41,037 nt of DNA from Deltaproteobacteria bacterium (GCA_947477565.1 CANJUR010000040.1:1-41037), one strand, 5' to 3'; positions 26,876 through 36,729 are shown, numbered from the stretch's first letter. Notes: generated from the sequence alone by a model not told the origin. Translations and numbers: made by a program.

Positions 26876-29800
26876 GGTCGATCCCAAGGTCGAGAGTCAC
26901 GCCAACCAGCGCATCGCTGACGGCGAACTGGAGTGCATCCCTCCGCGCGGCGTCCGAGCCTCGCTGCGCGCCGGAGTCGTCCTCGCGAGTCGCGTCGGCC
27001 ATCGCTGCGTCGAGCGCGCCGCTCACCACCAGAGCGCTCCGTCGGACGGTCGCACGAATGCCTGCACCAGCCACCAGCAACTCGCGGTAGGCGTCGCCGT
27101 TCGGCAAGCTCTTTCCAAATTCCAGCACCGCCTTGCGAACGCGCCGTGATTGCAACTTGCCGATCGCCCGCACCAGCGCCGCGTCAGGCTGCATCGAGGG
27201 CATCTCGACATCTGCGGCGACAAGAGCCGCGAGCCAGCGTGATGCAGCCTGCGCAGGCTCATCCGCCGTCCAGCCGCCCAGCGAACGAGCGGCGAACAGC
27301 AGTTCGGCCACGAGCCTGTAGCGCTGTCCAAGGTCGTGCATCACGTCGATGCGCGGCCCAACCACCAGGACCAGGGGATCACCGGGCAGCGCGAGGATGC
27401 GGTCTTCTCCACCACCCACATACAACTCAAACTCCGTCACGCCGCAGGCCGCGACGAAGGGAGCGAGCGCCTCACGGATCAGCGACGAACCCCGCACACG
27501 CTCGCCTCGCCCGAGGTGGAGCGCATCGAGAGTCAACCCGCGCTGCGGAAGCAACTCGGCCTCGATCATCTCCACGATCACCGTCGCCCTCCCTTTTTCC
27601 GCGGGGGCGCGCAACCGGAGTTGCATCGAGGGCTCACGGAGGTTTCCCTTCGACGGGATCCCCGGGGCCGTCACGGGTACGGTCGCACCTGCCCAGTGAG
27701 CCAGGCGATCGGCGGCTCTCGCCAACACGGGATCGCCCGCGATGACTGCCGCGGCAGCGATGTCGAGCGCCGTCGTCGCCACGTCGATCTCAAGCCTCAG
27801 TGGGTCTCGCAGCACCTCAATCGTCCGTCGGGCCAGCGGCACAATCTCAGTCGGGGAACTCTGCGCGGCGGCGGCGCGCAATACCGCCAACGCTCCGGGA
27901 AACTTCTCATGTGCCGCGTAGGCTGCGCGCCGCGCGGCGGCCTGGCCTCCTGGCGCGGCGGCCTGAATCTCGACCAGTCGCAGGTACGCCGCGAGCCGTG
28001 CCGGCTCAGAATCGGCCACACGGAGTGACGCGTTTGCAAAACGGAGGGCGGCCGCGAAATCACCAGAACTCTCTGCCAGGGCAATCGCCCGCAACGCGAG
28101 CGACGAATCGAGCCACCCGAGGTCATCAAGCTTCGCGAGTAGGTCGAGCGCTCCCGCAGCGTCACCGAGGCGGGACTGCACGATCTCAAGCGCCCCGAAC
28201 AATGCCGCGCGCCGCTGACCCTCTGGTGCAGAGGGCGCAGAGCCCAGCGCCGCGAGCGCCTCCGCCGCCGCGTGAAGGCGGCCTGAGGTCGCGTGAATCT
28301 CCGCGATCAATGCCAGCGCCGCGACGTGGTGCGGGTCCGCCCCGACGACCAATACGGCGCTTTCGAGCGCACCCTCCCGCAGGCCGAGCGCACGGCGCAA
28401 CCGAGCCTGCTCCCAGCGCAGCGCGATACGGGCCGCGGGCTCGTGCTCTGCAATCAGGCGACGAGACACCAGTGTCTCCAGGCCCGCGGAGTCGTTCTTC
28501 GCTTCGAGCAGCCGACGCAACAGCCGATACGGAACCCCTCGCCCAGGTGCGCGCTCCAGCGACTGCCGGAGAGCAGCCTCCGCCCGAGAGGGCTGCTTCA
28601 GTCGCTCAAGCGCAACGACTCCAGCCTCCTCCCAGAAGCGCGCAGACCGCTCGCCGTCACGCACCACACGTCCGAGCGCCTCGCACGCCTCGGCTACGCC
28701 ATCCCACCGGCCGAGCCGACGGGACGCCACCCTTTGGACGTCACGCGCAAGGACATCGTCAGGCCGGCTCGCCAGGACCGCTTCCGCTTCCGCCAGCGCC
28801 GACGATGGATCGCCGCCCACGGAGTGCCAGTTTGCCGCTGCCGAGCGCCAACCCGGTTGCGCGTCACGCCCTGCGATTTGTGCCCTCTCGGAGAGTGCCC
28901 GCGCAAACACCGCGGCACCCTCGACACCCCCTGGCGGCAGCTCACTCCGGACCATCGAAGAGGCCAACTGACCCGGGATCAAATCCGCGAGTGCCAGAGC
29001 CTCTCGCGAGCGGCCCCTGGCCCAGAGGCCGACGAGTGCGATCGCGCGGAGGCGCTCCTGGGCGTCGCCCTCCTCGATGTCCGCGAGGCGCAGCAGCGCG
29101 CCCGGAACCATCTCGAAAGCATCTCGCTGGATCGCATCGAGCAGGCTCAGAAGCCGGGTCGCTCCAGTGCTCGGCTGATCGCTGTCGATAAGTTCACGGG
29201 CAACGGCGGCCTCATCTTGCGTCGCCTCGGACCCACCAAGGACTCGCGCGAGTTCGAGTTCCAGGCCGGCCCGCAAGGGGTCATCTCCCCCGACCAAAGC
29301 CAGCAGCGCGCGTAGCGCCTCGGCCGTCGCCGGACTGTCCGGCCCCGACACCGCCCCACGCAATACGAGTTCAAGCAGCGTCGCGGGCACCGCATCGCGG
29401 CCTCCGCGCCCCGCAAGGCGCTCCATCGCAGAGGAGCCAGCCACCGAATCGCGCTCGACGAAGAGCCGGAAGAGCACCTCCTCGATGCGGAGCGCGACGA
29501 CTTCCGCGCTGCCTTCATTCGGGAGGTCGTCGCGCACCAGGAGGGTCGTTCGCAGGGCCGGATCTTCCAGCCACGATGAAGACCCGAAGACCACCGCCTG
29601 CACCGCAGGATCAGTCGGATCCCGCTCGCTCGCATCCGCCAGGGCACGCCGGGCGAGGTCGAGAGCGCCGAGCGCGCGCAACCAGGCGGCCGCCAAAACC
29701 AGCCAACGCACGCCCCCCGCGGTGTCGGCCTCCGCCGCGCGCTCGGCGGTCTCCAGGAGCAGAGCGCCCTCTCGTCCCGCCGCCGCGAGGCGCATCAAGA

Positions 29801-31715
29801 CTGCGGTGAGATATCGGTTCGCAGGATCGAGGCGATGGGCGGCGATGGCGATTTCACGCGCCTTCGCTTCATCGCCCGCGGCCCACGCCCAGCGCGCCGC
29901 CAGTGAGGCCCACGGGCCGCTCGCGCTGTCGTTCGACAGCAGGCTCTCATGAAGCGAACCGGCCCAGCGCGAAGCAAACGCCATGGAGCCCACTGAGGCC
30001 ATGAGAATCGCCGCGACTTCCTTGGTCCACGCGGCGTCACCGCTCGCCTCGACGAGTTGCTCGGCGGTGATGGCCGCGGCCTTGGCGTCTTGCAGATCAA
30101 TGAGTTCGTCGAAAAGCCGCTCCAGGAGCAGAGCGGCGCGCTCGTCGGCGTCCGCGACGTACGGCAGTAGCGCCTCGACCGCCGCGATCCGCTCTTGCGC
30201 CAAAGTCCGCGGGTCGCTGAACCCTACTGCCAAATCGGGCCTGCGAAGCAGGAAGAGATGGAACCTCCGGGAGACCACATCCGCCGGTTGCAGGTCGAGC
30301 GCCTCGCGCACCCGACGCAGTGCCTCGCGACCGTCGCGCCGCACGAGCAGAACCACCAGCGCTCCTGCTCGCAGGAGTGCGGCGCGGTCCGAAGGATCCG
30401 TCGCCTGCGCGCCGAGTCGGTCAAACTGCTCGAGCAGGGTCTGCTGGTCTCCAGAGACCAACGACTGCTCGATGAGTGCCGCCCGCGCTGCGCCGCTCGT
30501 CGGATCGCTTCGCAGGGCCGCGCGCAGAAACTCGCCGGCATCGGAAACCCTGCCCTCCATCGCAGCGCGTTCGGCGCAGCGGAAGTGCAGCGAGGCCCGC
30601 ATGGCGTCATCGCCGATGTCCCTGCTGAGCAACCACTCCGCATGGCTCGCCGACTCCTCGATCTCGCCAGCCAGGTCGGCCAGGATCATCGACCCGAACC
30701 GCGACCGAACGTCGTCTTCGAGAGCGATCGCCCGCTCGATCTGGCTCGCGATCGTCGCCGAATCGCCTGAGAACGAAAGCTGAATCCGCGCTGCCGACAG
30801 GTGCAGGCGCGCAGCCAGCCTACGCGCGACGGAGGCCTCCGCGAGTTCGTTCTGCGGGCCGCCGACCTGCGCAGCGGTGACCTCCCCTGCCGCGACTGCC
30901 CCTGCCAGGTTTGCGCGGGATTCCATGGCCTTCGAGGCCTCTTCGAGCCGTCCGAGGCGAAGCGCCAGACGCTCGACGCCGACAAGCGCTCGCCATCGAA
31001 CCGACTCGATGCTGCTGGCTTCGTGCATGCAGATCAGCGCCTCGCCGAGCGACTCCGTCGTGCCACGCGATGTATGGATTTCCACCAGTTCGAAGAGCAG
31101 CGCGGCGCGGCGCGATGGATCGACGGTGAGCTTCACCATGTGCCCGACAGCGTCGGAGCGCTGTGCCGCATCGCCTTGCACGACGGCAGCACGCTCAAGG
31201 TTGGCCCATCCCAGCGCATGCATCGGATCTGCGGCCACGGCGGCGAGATACGAGGCGACGGCGGCATCGCGATCGCCCAATGCGTCTTCCGCAAGCTCCC
31301 CGTGGAGTACCAGCGCATCCGCCCGATCTTGTGAGGTCGGCGCCGACCGCGCCTGCGCCTCCATGAGCTTCCCCATGTTGGCGAAGCTCCCTCGGCGACG
31401 GTACAGGCGCACGAGCGCGTCGAGGGGTGGCCGAAACGATGACCGCGCGTTGTATGCCGCGAGGTGGCTGCGCGCCGCAGACGGCTGGTCACCCAGCAAC
31501 GACTCCTCAAGCTCCGCGATGCCGTAAAGAATCGCCGAACGCTGCTCCTTCGTAGAGGCGACCTCGGCCTCCGCGCGCAGCACCCGCAGCACCTCCGCCC
31601 ATGCCGCCGCCGTCGGCGGATCTACGAGGAAGGGCGAGCGATCCGCGGGTGGGGTCTGCGGAAGGCTACGCGAGGGGGAAAACTCAACTCCATCGGCCTT
31701 CAGGTCAGAGGACAT
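26868..31715 (-). CDS. giant TPR protein (first of tandem pair)
   Basis: Protein of 1615 residues dominated by TPR-like helical hairpins (e.g. DRDAAVASYLAAVAADPMHA, LRRVREALDLQPADVVSR, AKAREIAIAAHRLDPANRYL, RAEAALRQSLERAPGRGVPY). A Pro/Ser-rich N-terminal 30 residues lacks a signal peptide. The last 187 residues (1429-1615) align by eye with the C-terminus of the next gene's product, so the two are probably ancient paralogues. It begins 52 bases after the stop of the receiver/DUF4388 gene and ends overlapping the second TPR gene. Likely cytoplasmic scaffold working with those neighbours; no catalytic motif is recognised. Confidence 0.85.
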   Translation of the reverse strand: MSSDLKADGVEFSPSRSLPQTPPADRSPFLVDPPTAAAWAEVLRVLRAEAEVASTKEQRSAILYGIAELEESLLGDQPSAARSHLAAYNARSSFRPPLDALVRLYRRRGSFANMGKLMEAQARSAPTSQDRADALVLHGELAEDALGDRDAAVASYLAAVAADPMHALGWANLERAAVVQGDAAQRSDAVGHMVKLTVDPSRRAALLFELVEIHTSRGTTESLGEALICMHEASSIESVRWRALVGVERLALRLGRLEEASKAMESRANLAGAVAAGEVTAAQVGGPQNELAEASVARRLAARLHLSAARIQLSFSGDSATIASQIERAIALEDDVRSRFGSMILADLAGEIEESASHAEWLLSRDIGDDAMRASLHFRCAERAAMEGRVSDAGEFLRAALRSDPTSGAARAALIEQSLVSGDQQTLLEQFDRLGAQATDPSDRAALLRAGALVVLLVRRDGREALRRVREALDLQPADVVSRRFHLFLLRRPDLAVGFSDPRTLAQERIAAVEALLPYVADADERAALLLERLFDELIDLQDAKAAAITAEQLVEASGDAAWTKEVAAILMASVGSMAFASRWAGSLHESLLSNDSASGPWASLAARWAWAAGDEAKAREIAIAAHRLDPANRYLTAVLMRLAAAGREGALLLETAERAAEADTAGGVRWLVLAAAWLRALGALDLARRALADASERDPTDPAVQAVVFGSSSWLEDPALRTTLLVRDDLPNEGSAEVVALRIEEVLFRLFVERDSVAGSSAMERLAGRGGRDAVPATLLELVLRGAVSGPDSPATAEALRALLALVGGDDPLRAGLELELARVLGGSEATQDEAAVARELIDSDQPSTGATRLLSLLDAIQRDAFEMVPGALLRLADIEEGDAQERLRAIALVGLWARGRSREALALADLIPGQLASSMVRSELPPGGVEGAAVFARALSERAQIAGRDAQPGWRSAAANWHSVGGDPSSALAEAEAVLASRPDDVLARDVQRVASRRLGRWDGVAEACEALGRVVRDGERSARFWEEAGVVALERLKQPSRAEAALRQSLERAPGRGVPYRLLRRLLEAKNDSAGLETLVSRRLIAEHEPAARIALRWEQARLRRALGLREGALESAVLVVGADPHHVAALALIAEIHATSGRLHAAAEALAALGSAPSAPEGQRRAALFGALEIVQSRLGDAAGALDLLAKLDDLGWLDSSLALRAIALAESSGDFAAALRFANASLRVADSEPARLAAYLRLVEIQAAAPGGQAAARRAAYAAHEKFPGALAVLRAAAAQSSPTEIVPLARRTIEVLRDPLRLEIDVATTALDIAAAAVIAGDPVLARAADRLAHWAGATVPVTAPGIPSKGNLREPSMQLRLRAPAEKGRATVIVEMIEAELLPQRGLTLDALHLGRGERVRGSSLIREALAPFVAACGVTEFELYVGGGEDRILALPGDPLVLVVGPRIDVMHDLGQRYRLVAELLFAARSLGGWTADEPAQAASRWLAALVAADVEMPSMQPDAALVRAIGKLQSRRVRKAVLEFGKSLPNGDAYRELLVAGAGIRATVRRSALVVSGALDAAMADATREDDSGAQRGSDAARRDALQFAVSDALVGVTLDLGIDHV

Positions 31716-31767
31716 CCGCGGTGGGCCGGGATACTAAGCCCACCGCCATTGGCGCGGCTACAACCTG

Positions 31768-33165
31768 TCACGAACTCGTGGACATCGTTGACGCGACAAC
31801 GATCGCCCGTTGACGCACCAGGTCTGCCAGGGCGCGGCCAACCGCGATTGGGCTGAGCTCTAATTCCCGGGCGATTTCACGCACGGTTCGCGCGCCATCC
31901 AAAGCAGCCAACAACCGTCGCGCGTCGGCGTCGAGGACCACGCTGACTCCGGTCTCCCGCACCGTGACCGCTTGCTCCATTGGCACGTGCGCCTCGATGG
32001 CCTCCCACTCCGCGGCCCACCGCGCGGCGTCTGCGATGCGCTCCTCCACGCCGAAACCCAGCGCTGCATCGCCTACTGCAAGCGTCTCCCCGGGCACGAA
32101 CCGGAAGCGCCCGCCAGTCCAACGGGACGCCTCGCAGAACAACTCCGCAGTCTGCGCGCCGAGGGCCGCATGAAGTTGTTGCTCGGTGATGTGCCGCGCT
32201 GAAATCAGCGCCCTCCCGAGGGGCGTCCCTCGGGCAGCGCCCGATGCGATGAAAGCATCCAGGATAGTTCGTGGGATCACACCCGCGCCCACGAGGTGCC
32301 GACCCAGCCGAAGTTCGGGTCCGACTCCGAAGCCGACGACCTGGTCGATGAACCCTGATCGCAACGCTACTTCGATCGCTGGCGATCCCACGCGAGCGGA
32401 CCGCTCGACCCGAAGGACACCGTGCAGGCCCGCGCTCTCTGTGAGCCGCACCACCTGGGCGAGCGAGACAACCCCGAGGATGCCTTCGAACCCCGTCGCT
32501 CCCCGAAGTGAAGGGTCGAGCGCGCGCGCTTCCCTCGCCAGATCTATAGCAGCGGCCATGCTGATGTGTTGACGCAATGCCTGCGAAATAAGGTCGTCTT
32601 GCGGGTCGATACCGGCCTCAACCAGCTCCCGCACGACGGGCCCGACGCAGCGCACCAGCAGATCGAGCAGACGGTCGCGAGCCGCCTCCGGACCAACGAC
32701 CCATTGGGCAATCCGTGCAGCGCGCGTGGCTGCCCCCCCGGTCGGCGTCGCGATCGGGCCGGGCACGACACGGGTCCGGGAGTTTGGCTCAACGCGCGCC
32801 CGCTCAAGCGTGATGCGCACCAAATCGAGCAGCGCCGTCGGCGTGAACGGCTTGGCCAGCGTGGCCACCGCACCGGTCTGCTGGGCGAAGCGCGCTCCGA
32901 TGGCCTCCGCCCGCGCGGACATCAACACCAGAAGCAAGTCGCCCGCGCCCGGGATACCTCGGAGCGCCTGCGCAAACTGGTAGCCGTTCAGGCGGGGCAT
33001 CACGAAATCGACCAGCGCCAGGTCAAAGGTCGCGCGGTGGACGCGCTCAAGACCATCGACACCATCGACCGCTGTCTCGACGGAATAGCCCGCCCCGCGA
33101 AGGACCGTCTCCACGAGGTGTCGCACCGTCGCGCTGTCTTCGACAACAAGGATCCGTGCGGTCAT
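31768..33165 (-). CDS. response regulator: receiver domain with DUF4388/PATAN-type output
   Basis: Protein of 465 residues. Residues 1-122 form a canonical receiver: acidic pocket VVEDS (E9, D10), phospho-acceptor D53 in LALVDFVMPRLNG, conserved Ser in LMSAR, and K105 in ATLAKPF. The remainder contains a region I read as DUF4388/PATAN-type (about 255-400: GFEGILGVVSLAQVVRLTES, LHGVLRVER, RSGFIDQVVGFG, LGRALISARHITEQQL, GGRFRFVPGE). A helical end with a winged-helix-like pattern follows (RTVREIARELELSPIAVGRALADLVRQ). This architecture is frequent in myxobacteria and acts through protein contacts rather than classical DNA binding. The ATG at 33165 starts the receiver directly. First gene of the TPR run. 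Confidence 0.9.
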   Translation of the reverse strand: MTARILVVEDSATVRHLVETVLRGAGYSVETAVDGVDGLERVHRATFDLALVDFVMPRLNGYQFAQALRGIPGAGDLLLVLMSARAEAIGARFAQQTGAVATLAKPFTPTALLDLVRITLERARVEPNSRTRVVPGPIATPTGGAATRAARIAQWVVGPEAARDRLLDLLVRCVGPVVRELVEAGIDPQDDLISQALRQHISMAAAIDLAREARALDPSLRGATGFEGILGVVSLAQVVRLTESAGLHGVLRVERSARVGSPAIEVALRSGFIDQVVGFGVGPELRLGRHLVGAGVIPRTILDAFIASGAARGTPLGRALISARHITEQQLHAALGAQTAELFCEASRWTGGRFRFVPGETLAVGDAALGFGVEERIADAARWAAEWEAIEAHVPMEQAVTVRETGVSVVLDADARRLLAALDGARTVREIARELELSPIAVGRALADLVRQRAIVVASTMSTSS

Positions 33166-33218
33166 TCGAGCAAAAGAGGTCTCGGAGAGGGTTTGCAGCG
33201 GCCGGAAAGAGCTGTCGG

Positions 33219-33248
33219 GGTATCGCCCGCGGCGCCCGCGCCGGTCAA
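33219..33248 (-). promoter_or_regulatory. candidate promoter of the receiver/TPR gene run
   Basis: On the minus strand a TTGACC (33243-33248) is followed after 18 bases by GATACC (33219-33224), 54 bases before the start codon. The -35 matches five of six bases, the -10 only three of six, so this is tentative. Confidence 0.3.
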
Positions 33249-33292
33249 GGTGGGCGTTGCGGCGCAGCGGGCAGGGCAACTATCGTTGCTCG

Positions 33293-33874
33293 ATGACCAC
33301 GGCATCGACACAGCCGACCCGCGTAGTGATGGACAAGTGCGCGGTCGCCGCAGTGCTGCAGCGCATGGCTGGCGAGATCGTGGCGCGCCACTCCGATGAC
33401 GTGTCGCTCGCGCTGGTGGGCGTTCGCCGCGGTGGCATTCCGCTCGCGGCCCGGCTGCACGCGCTACTCACCACGGCCGGGCGCGCCGAGGTTCTCGTCG
33501 GCACCGTGGACATCACGCTCTACCGCGACGACGCCGCCACTGCGCTCCCAAACCCACAGATCGGGCGGAGCGAGATTCCCTTCGAGGTCGAAGGGCGCGT
33601 GGTGATTCTCGTCGATGACGTGCTCTACACCGGACGCACCACCCGCGCGGCCATCGATGCCGTGATGGACTACGGGCGACCGCGCGCAATCGAACTGGCG
33701 GTACTGGTCGATCGCGGGCACCGAGAGCTTCCCGTCCAGGCCGACTACGTCGGGTTGCGTATCGCGACCACGCGGCGCGAGCGCGTGGAGGTGCGGGTCG
33801 ATCCGCAGGATGAGCACGTGGCCAGCGTCGAGGTTCTCGGACCCGCCGAAAACCCCCCTTCGTCTGTCTATTGA
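33293..33874 (+). CDS. pyrR: bifunctional pyr operon regulator / uracil phosphoribosyltransferase PyrR
   Basis: PyrR-type type I phosphoribosyltransferase of 193 residues, close to the usual 180. The PRPP-binding motif [17 protein letters not shown] is at 104-120. Other family blocks: [27 protein letters not shown] and the closing [16 protein letters not shown]. In Gram-positive bacteria PyrR binds pyr leader RNA and attenuates transcription; in Gram-negatives it may act mainly as uracil phosphoribosyltransferase. No obvious anti-terminator/terminator or PyrR-binding loop is seen in the 127-base leader. No good Shine-Dalgarno precedes the ATG at 33293. pyrB starts 19 bases later. Confidence 0.93.
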   Translation: MTTASTQPTRVVMDKCAVAAVLQRMAGEIVARHSDDVSLALVGVRRGGIPLAARLHALLTTAGRAEVLVGTVDITLYRDDAATALPNPQIGRSEIPFEVEGRVVILVDDVLYTGRTTRAAIDAVMDYGRPRAIELAVLVDRGHRELPVQADYVGLRIATTRRERVEVRVDPQDEHVASVEVLGPAENPPSSVY

Positions 33875-33893
33875 TCATATCCTCCGCCGCGCG

Positions 33894-34832
33894 ATGAACG
33901 GCTCTGTCCGACACCTCCTCGGCATCGAAGACCTCCCGGCGCGAGACATCGTGCAGTTTCTCGACACCGCGGAGGTCTTCTTCGGGGTCTCTACGCGGCG
34001 GGTGCGGAAGGTGCCCACGCTGCGCGGCAAAACCGTGATCAATCTCTTCTTTGAAGCGAGCACTCGCACGAGAACGAGCTTTGAGATTGCGGGCAAGCGC
34101 CTCTCCGCAGACGTCGTCAACATCTCCGTATCGACCTCGAGCGTGAGCAAGGGCGAGACCCTCCTCGACACCGTGAAGAATCTCGAGGCGATGCACCCCG
34201 ACGTCATCGTGGTTCGCCATTCGGCGTCTGGTGCGCCGCACTTCATCGCGCGCCACACCCACGCAGGCGTCGTCAACGCGGGCGACGGCATGCACGAACA
34301 CCCCACGCAGGCGCTTCTCGATGCGTTCACCATCCGCCGCGCCAAGGGTCACATCGCGGACCTCGTGGTGACCATCTCCGGAGACATTGCGCACTCTCGC
34401 GTCGCGCGCTCCAACGCACTTCTGCTAACCCGACTTGGTGCGAAGGTGCGCGTTTGTGCGCCGCGCACGCTGCTCCCGGCGGGCCTGGAGCAGTATGGGG
34501 TCGAGGTCTTCGACGCACTCGGTCCCGCGGTGGAGGGCGCCGACGTTGTGATGATGCTGCGCATTCAGCACGAACGGCTCACCGAGGCGCTCATCCCCTC
34601 GACGCGCGAATACGCCCGCACCTTCGGACTCAACCGCGCGATGCTCGCTCGGGCGAAACCCGATGCGATCGTGATGCACCCGGGACCGATGAACCGCGGG
34701 GTCGAGATCGATGCCGACGTCGCCGATGGGCCGCGATCGGTCATCCTCGACCAGGTCGAGGCGGGCGTCGCGGTGCGCATGGCAGTTCTCTACCTGCTCG
34801 CGGCGGAAGCAGGCCAGTCGCCGCTTGCGTAG
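33894..34832 (+). CDS. pyrB: aspartate carbamoyltransferase catalytic subunit
   Basis: Second enzyme-level step of de novo pyrimidine synthesis: carbamoyl phosphate plus aspartate to carbamoyl aspartate. It has 312 residues, standard for the catalytic chain. Carbamoyl-phosphate site STRTRTSFE (56-64); SSVSKGET (82-89) provides the mobile-loop Ser/Lys; HPTQ (136-139); HPGPMNRG (262-269). All catalytic residues I can place are intact. The ATG at 33894 gives the natural start ([10 protein letters not shown]). It follows pyrR on the same strand, the usual pyrR-pyrB pairing, but pyrC does not follow. No regulatory-chain gene pyrI is in the window. Confidence 0.97.
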   Translation: MNGSVRHLLGIEDLPARDIVQFLDTAEVFFGVSTRRVRKVPTLRGKTVINLFFEASTRTRTSFEIAGKRLSADVVNISVSTSSVSKGETLLDTVKNLEAMHPDVIVVRHSASGAPHFIARHTHAGVVNAGDGMHEHPTQALLDAFTIRRAKGHIADLVVTISGDIAHSRVARSNALLLTRLGAKVRVCAPRTLLPAGLEQYGVEVFDALGPAVEGADVVMMLRIQHERLTEALIPSTREYARTFGLNRAMLARAKPDAIVMHPGPMNRGVEIDADVADGPRSVILDQVEAGVAVRMAVLYLLAAEAGQSPLA

Positions 34833-34889
34833 GCCTCTCGCGCTGCCGCAACCCTGTGATTTCGAGGGGCGGCGATCGCCTGGGCTTCG

Positions 34890-35450
34890 TCAGTCGTCGC
34901 CCAGCAACCGATCGAGGATAATCGCCACCGCGCAACGGACGGGCAGGTGGTTGTAGCCGTTGGGCCGCACCGGAGCGAGGTGAACATCTGCGCTGTCGAG
35001 CACCCGGTCGGCCAGACCGTACCCTGTCCCAAACATCAACAACCAGGGTCCGTCGTCTGCCGCCATCTCGTCGCGCAGCGCAGCGAAACTCGTCATCGTC
35101 GCGCGCGCCCGCGCCGCGGTCGTCACCACGCGGGGAGCTACGCCCTCCTTCGCCGTAATCGCCGCAATCGCAGCCTCGATGGACCCGATATCCTCGACGA
35201 TGGAGAGCGCCTCGGTGCGCTCCGGTACGCGGTCGCCTCCCTTGCCCACGCGCCAGTACCCGAGGATATGGTTCACGAGATCGCGCTGTGCCGTGATCGG
35301 GGTGACGATGTAGTAGCCCGCAACCCCGTAGGTACGGGCGGTTCGCGCGATGTCGTGCACGTCGAGGTTGGTCACCGAGGTGGTGATCTCATCGCCGGCG
35401 CGACCGCGAACCGGGTGGTGCACCAGCGCTAGGTAGAGCTTGCCCTTCAA
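34890..35450 (-). CDS. SPOUT-type RNA methyltransferase (trmD-linked family)
   Basis: Putative RNA methyltransferase of 186 residues, the family often encoded next to trmD (PF09936-type). Family-like blocks: [55 protein letters not shown] and [21 protein letters not shown], the last forming the knotted SAM-binding part. Substrate RNA is unknown. The TTG at 35450 is my start because it overlaps the trmD stop codon as TTGA and gives the N-terminus LKGKLYLAL; longer in-frame starts reach back inside trmD. It is the last gene of the rpsP operon here and converges with pyrB. Confidence 0.85.
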   Translation of the reverse strand: MKGKLYLALVHHPVRGRAGDEITTSVTNLDVHDIARTARTYGVAGYYIVTPITAQRDLVNHILGYWRVGKGGDRVPERTEALSIVEDIGSIEAAIAAITAKEGVAPRVVTTAARARATMTSFAALRDEMAADDGPWLLMFGTGYGLADRVLDSADVHLAPVRPNGYNHLPVRCAVAIILDRLLGDD

Positions 35451-36181
35451 GGTTCTTCCCCATCGATTAACTTCTGGTCGGTGCGCTCCAGCGGCGCGCG
35501 CGCAAACAAGTCTGGACGCCGCTCGCGGGTCCGTCGCAACGAGTGCCACCGACGCCACCGCGCTACGCGGGCATGGTCGCCACAACGCAACACCTCGGGC
35601 ACCAGCGCGCCGCGGAAATCTAACGGGCGCGTGTACTGCGGATACTCCAACATTCCATCGTCGCCGTGAGACTCCGTCGCAGCGCTTTCCGCGTTGCCCA
35701 GCGCCCCGGGCAGCAGCCTTACCACCGCGTCGATCATCGCCAGCGCCGCGGGTTCGCCGCCGGTGAGCACGAAGTCACCGAGGGAGATCTCGTCGTCTAC
35801 AAACGCGCGCACCCGCTCATCGACGCCCTCGTAGCGCCCGCACACGAACGCCAGCGCAGGCAATCCGCTCAACTCCCGGGCGATCGCCTGCGTGAAGGGC
35901 CGCCCGGTCGGGCTCATCAAGATTCGATACGGCAGCGCGCCGGTCTCCGCCGTCAACGGCAGCGACTCTATGGCTCCCACCACCGAAGGCGCCGTCATCA
36001 CCATCCCGCTGCCCCCACCGTAGGGAGCGTCGTCCACGGTGTGGTGTTTGTTGGGAGAGAATTCCCGAATCTGAATGCCGTGGAAACTTACGAGGCCTTG
36101 TGTGACCGCGCGGCCGACAATACTCGATCGGGTAAAACCGTCGAGCACCTCGGGGAAGAGAGCCACGAGGTAGACTTCCAC
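35447..36181 (-). CDS. trmD: tRNA (guanine-37-N1)-methyltransferase
   Basis: Methylates G37 next to the anticodon of a subset of tRNAs, preventing frameshifts. It has 244 residues, standard for TrmD. The knot and SAM site are visible: [21 protein letters not shown], and [12 protein letters not shown] (Phe replaces the common Tyr). LEYPQYTRP, preceded by SHGDDG, carries the catalytic-aspartate region. It starts with GTG at 36181, three bases after rimM. The stop overlaps the start of the SPOUT gene. Essential gene in most bacteria. Confidence 0.96.
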   Translation of the reverse strand: MEVYLVALFPEVLDGFTRSSIVGRAVTQGLVSFHGIQIREFSPNKHHTVDDAPYGGGSGMVMTAPSVVGAIESLPLTAETGALPYRILMSPTGRPFTQAIARELSGLPALAFVCGRYEGVDERVRAFVDDEISLGDFVLTGGEPAALAMIDAVVRLLPGALGNAESAATESHGDDGMLEYPQYTRPLDFRGALVPEVLRCGDHARVARWRRWHSLRRTRERRPDLFARAPLERTDQKLIDGEEP

Positions 36182-36184
36182 CGG

Positions 36185-36712
36185 TCAGGTCTCGTCGTCG
36201 AGGGCGCCGTCTGCGAGCACAACGATGCCTGCTTCGGCGTCCACCGAGACCACCAGGGCATCGGTCATGGGCACCTCCCGGTCGCCCTTCGCCGTGCGCA
36301 CAACCAACGCGTCGATGGACGGGTACGCCATCACCTCGACGACCTCGCCGAGGGTCTGCCCAGCGGTGCCGAGCACGGTCGCGCCAGGCATGTCGCAATG
36401 GTAGAACTCCCCGTCGCCCAGCGGCGCGAGGTCGGCTCGCCGGACGGACACCTCCGCAAGCACCAGAGTTTCCGCAGCCTCGCGAGAGCGCTCGCCTGCA
36501 AAAGTCACGGTGATGCCCTTGCCGTCTTCGGCGAGGGTGGCGATCTCGAGGGTCTTCTCCCCGAGACCTTCTCGCTTCAGGCGGACGGTGAGGCCGACTC
36601 GCAGGGAAGCAATATCGTCGTTGAAGGGGCGTAGCCAGATGGCACCCTGAAGTCCCTTGGGGCGACCGAGCACGCCCACAGGAATCCAGCGCGCGGGTTC
36701 GATGCGCGACAT
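36185..36712 (-). CDS. rimM: 16S rRNA processing / 30S maturation factor RimM
   Basis: Assembly factor that binds the 30S head and S19 during 16S rRNA maturation. It has 175 residues, normal length. The N-terminal RimM barrel starts WIPVGVLGRPKGLQGAIWLRP; the C-terminal PRC-barrel holds GEFYHCDMPGATVLG and GDREVPMTDALVV. The ATG at 36712 fits the family start. It lies 17 bases after khpA and three before trmD, the conserved order. Confidence 0.95.
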   Translation of the reverse strand: MSRIEPARWIPVGVLGRPKGLQGAIWLRPFNDDIASLRVGLTVRLKREGLGEKTLEIATLAEDGKGITVTFAGERSREAAETLVLAEVSVRRADLAPLGDGEFYHCDMPGATVLGTAGQTLGEVVEVMAYPSIDALVVRTAKGDREVPMTDALVVSVDAEAGIVVLADGALDDET

Positions 36713-36729
36713 GTCCGCTCCGGCGACTT

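Noticed and set aside
25248..27149. 633-residue plus-strand open frame opposite the second TPR gene
   Set aside because: Composition is dominated by Ser, Ala, Arg and Thr from antisense reading, and it spans the boundary of two real minus-strand genes; no ribosome site or homology signal.
34871..34880. GGCGATCGCC palindrome between convergent pyrB and SPOUT genes
   Set aside because: GCGATCGC occurs several times in the window, not far from expectation for such GC content, and no T-run supports a terminator.
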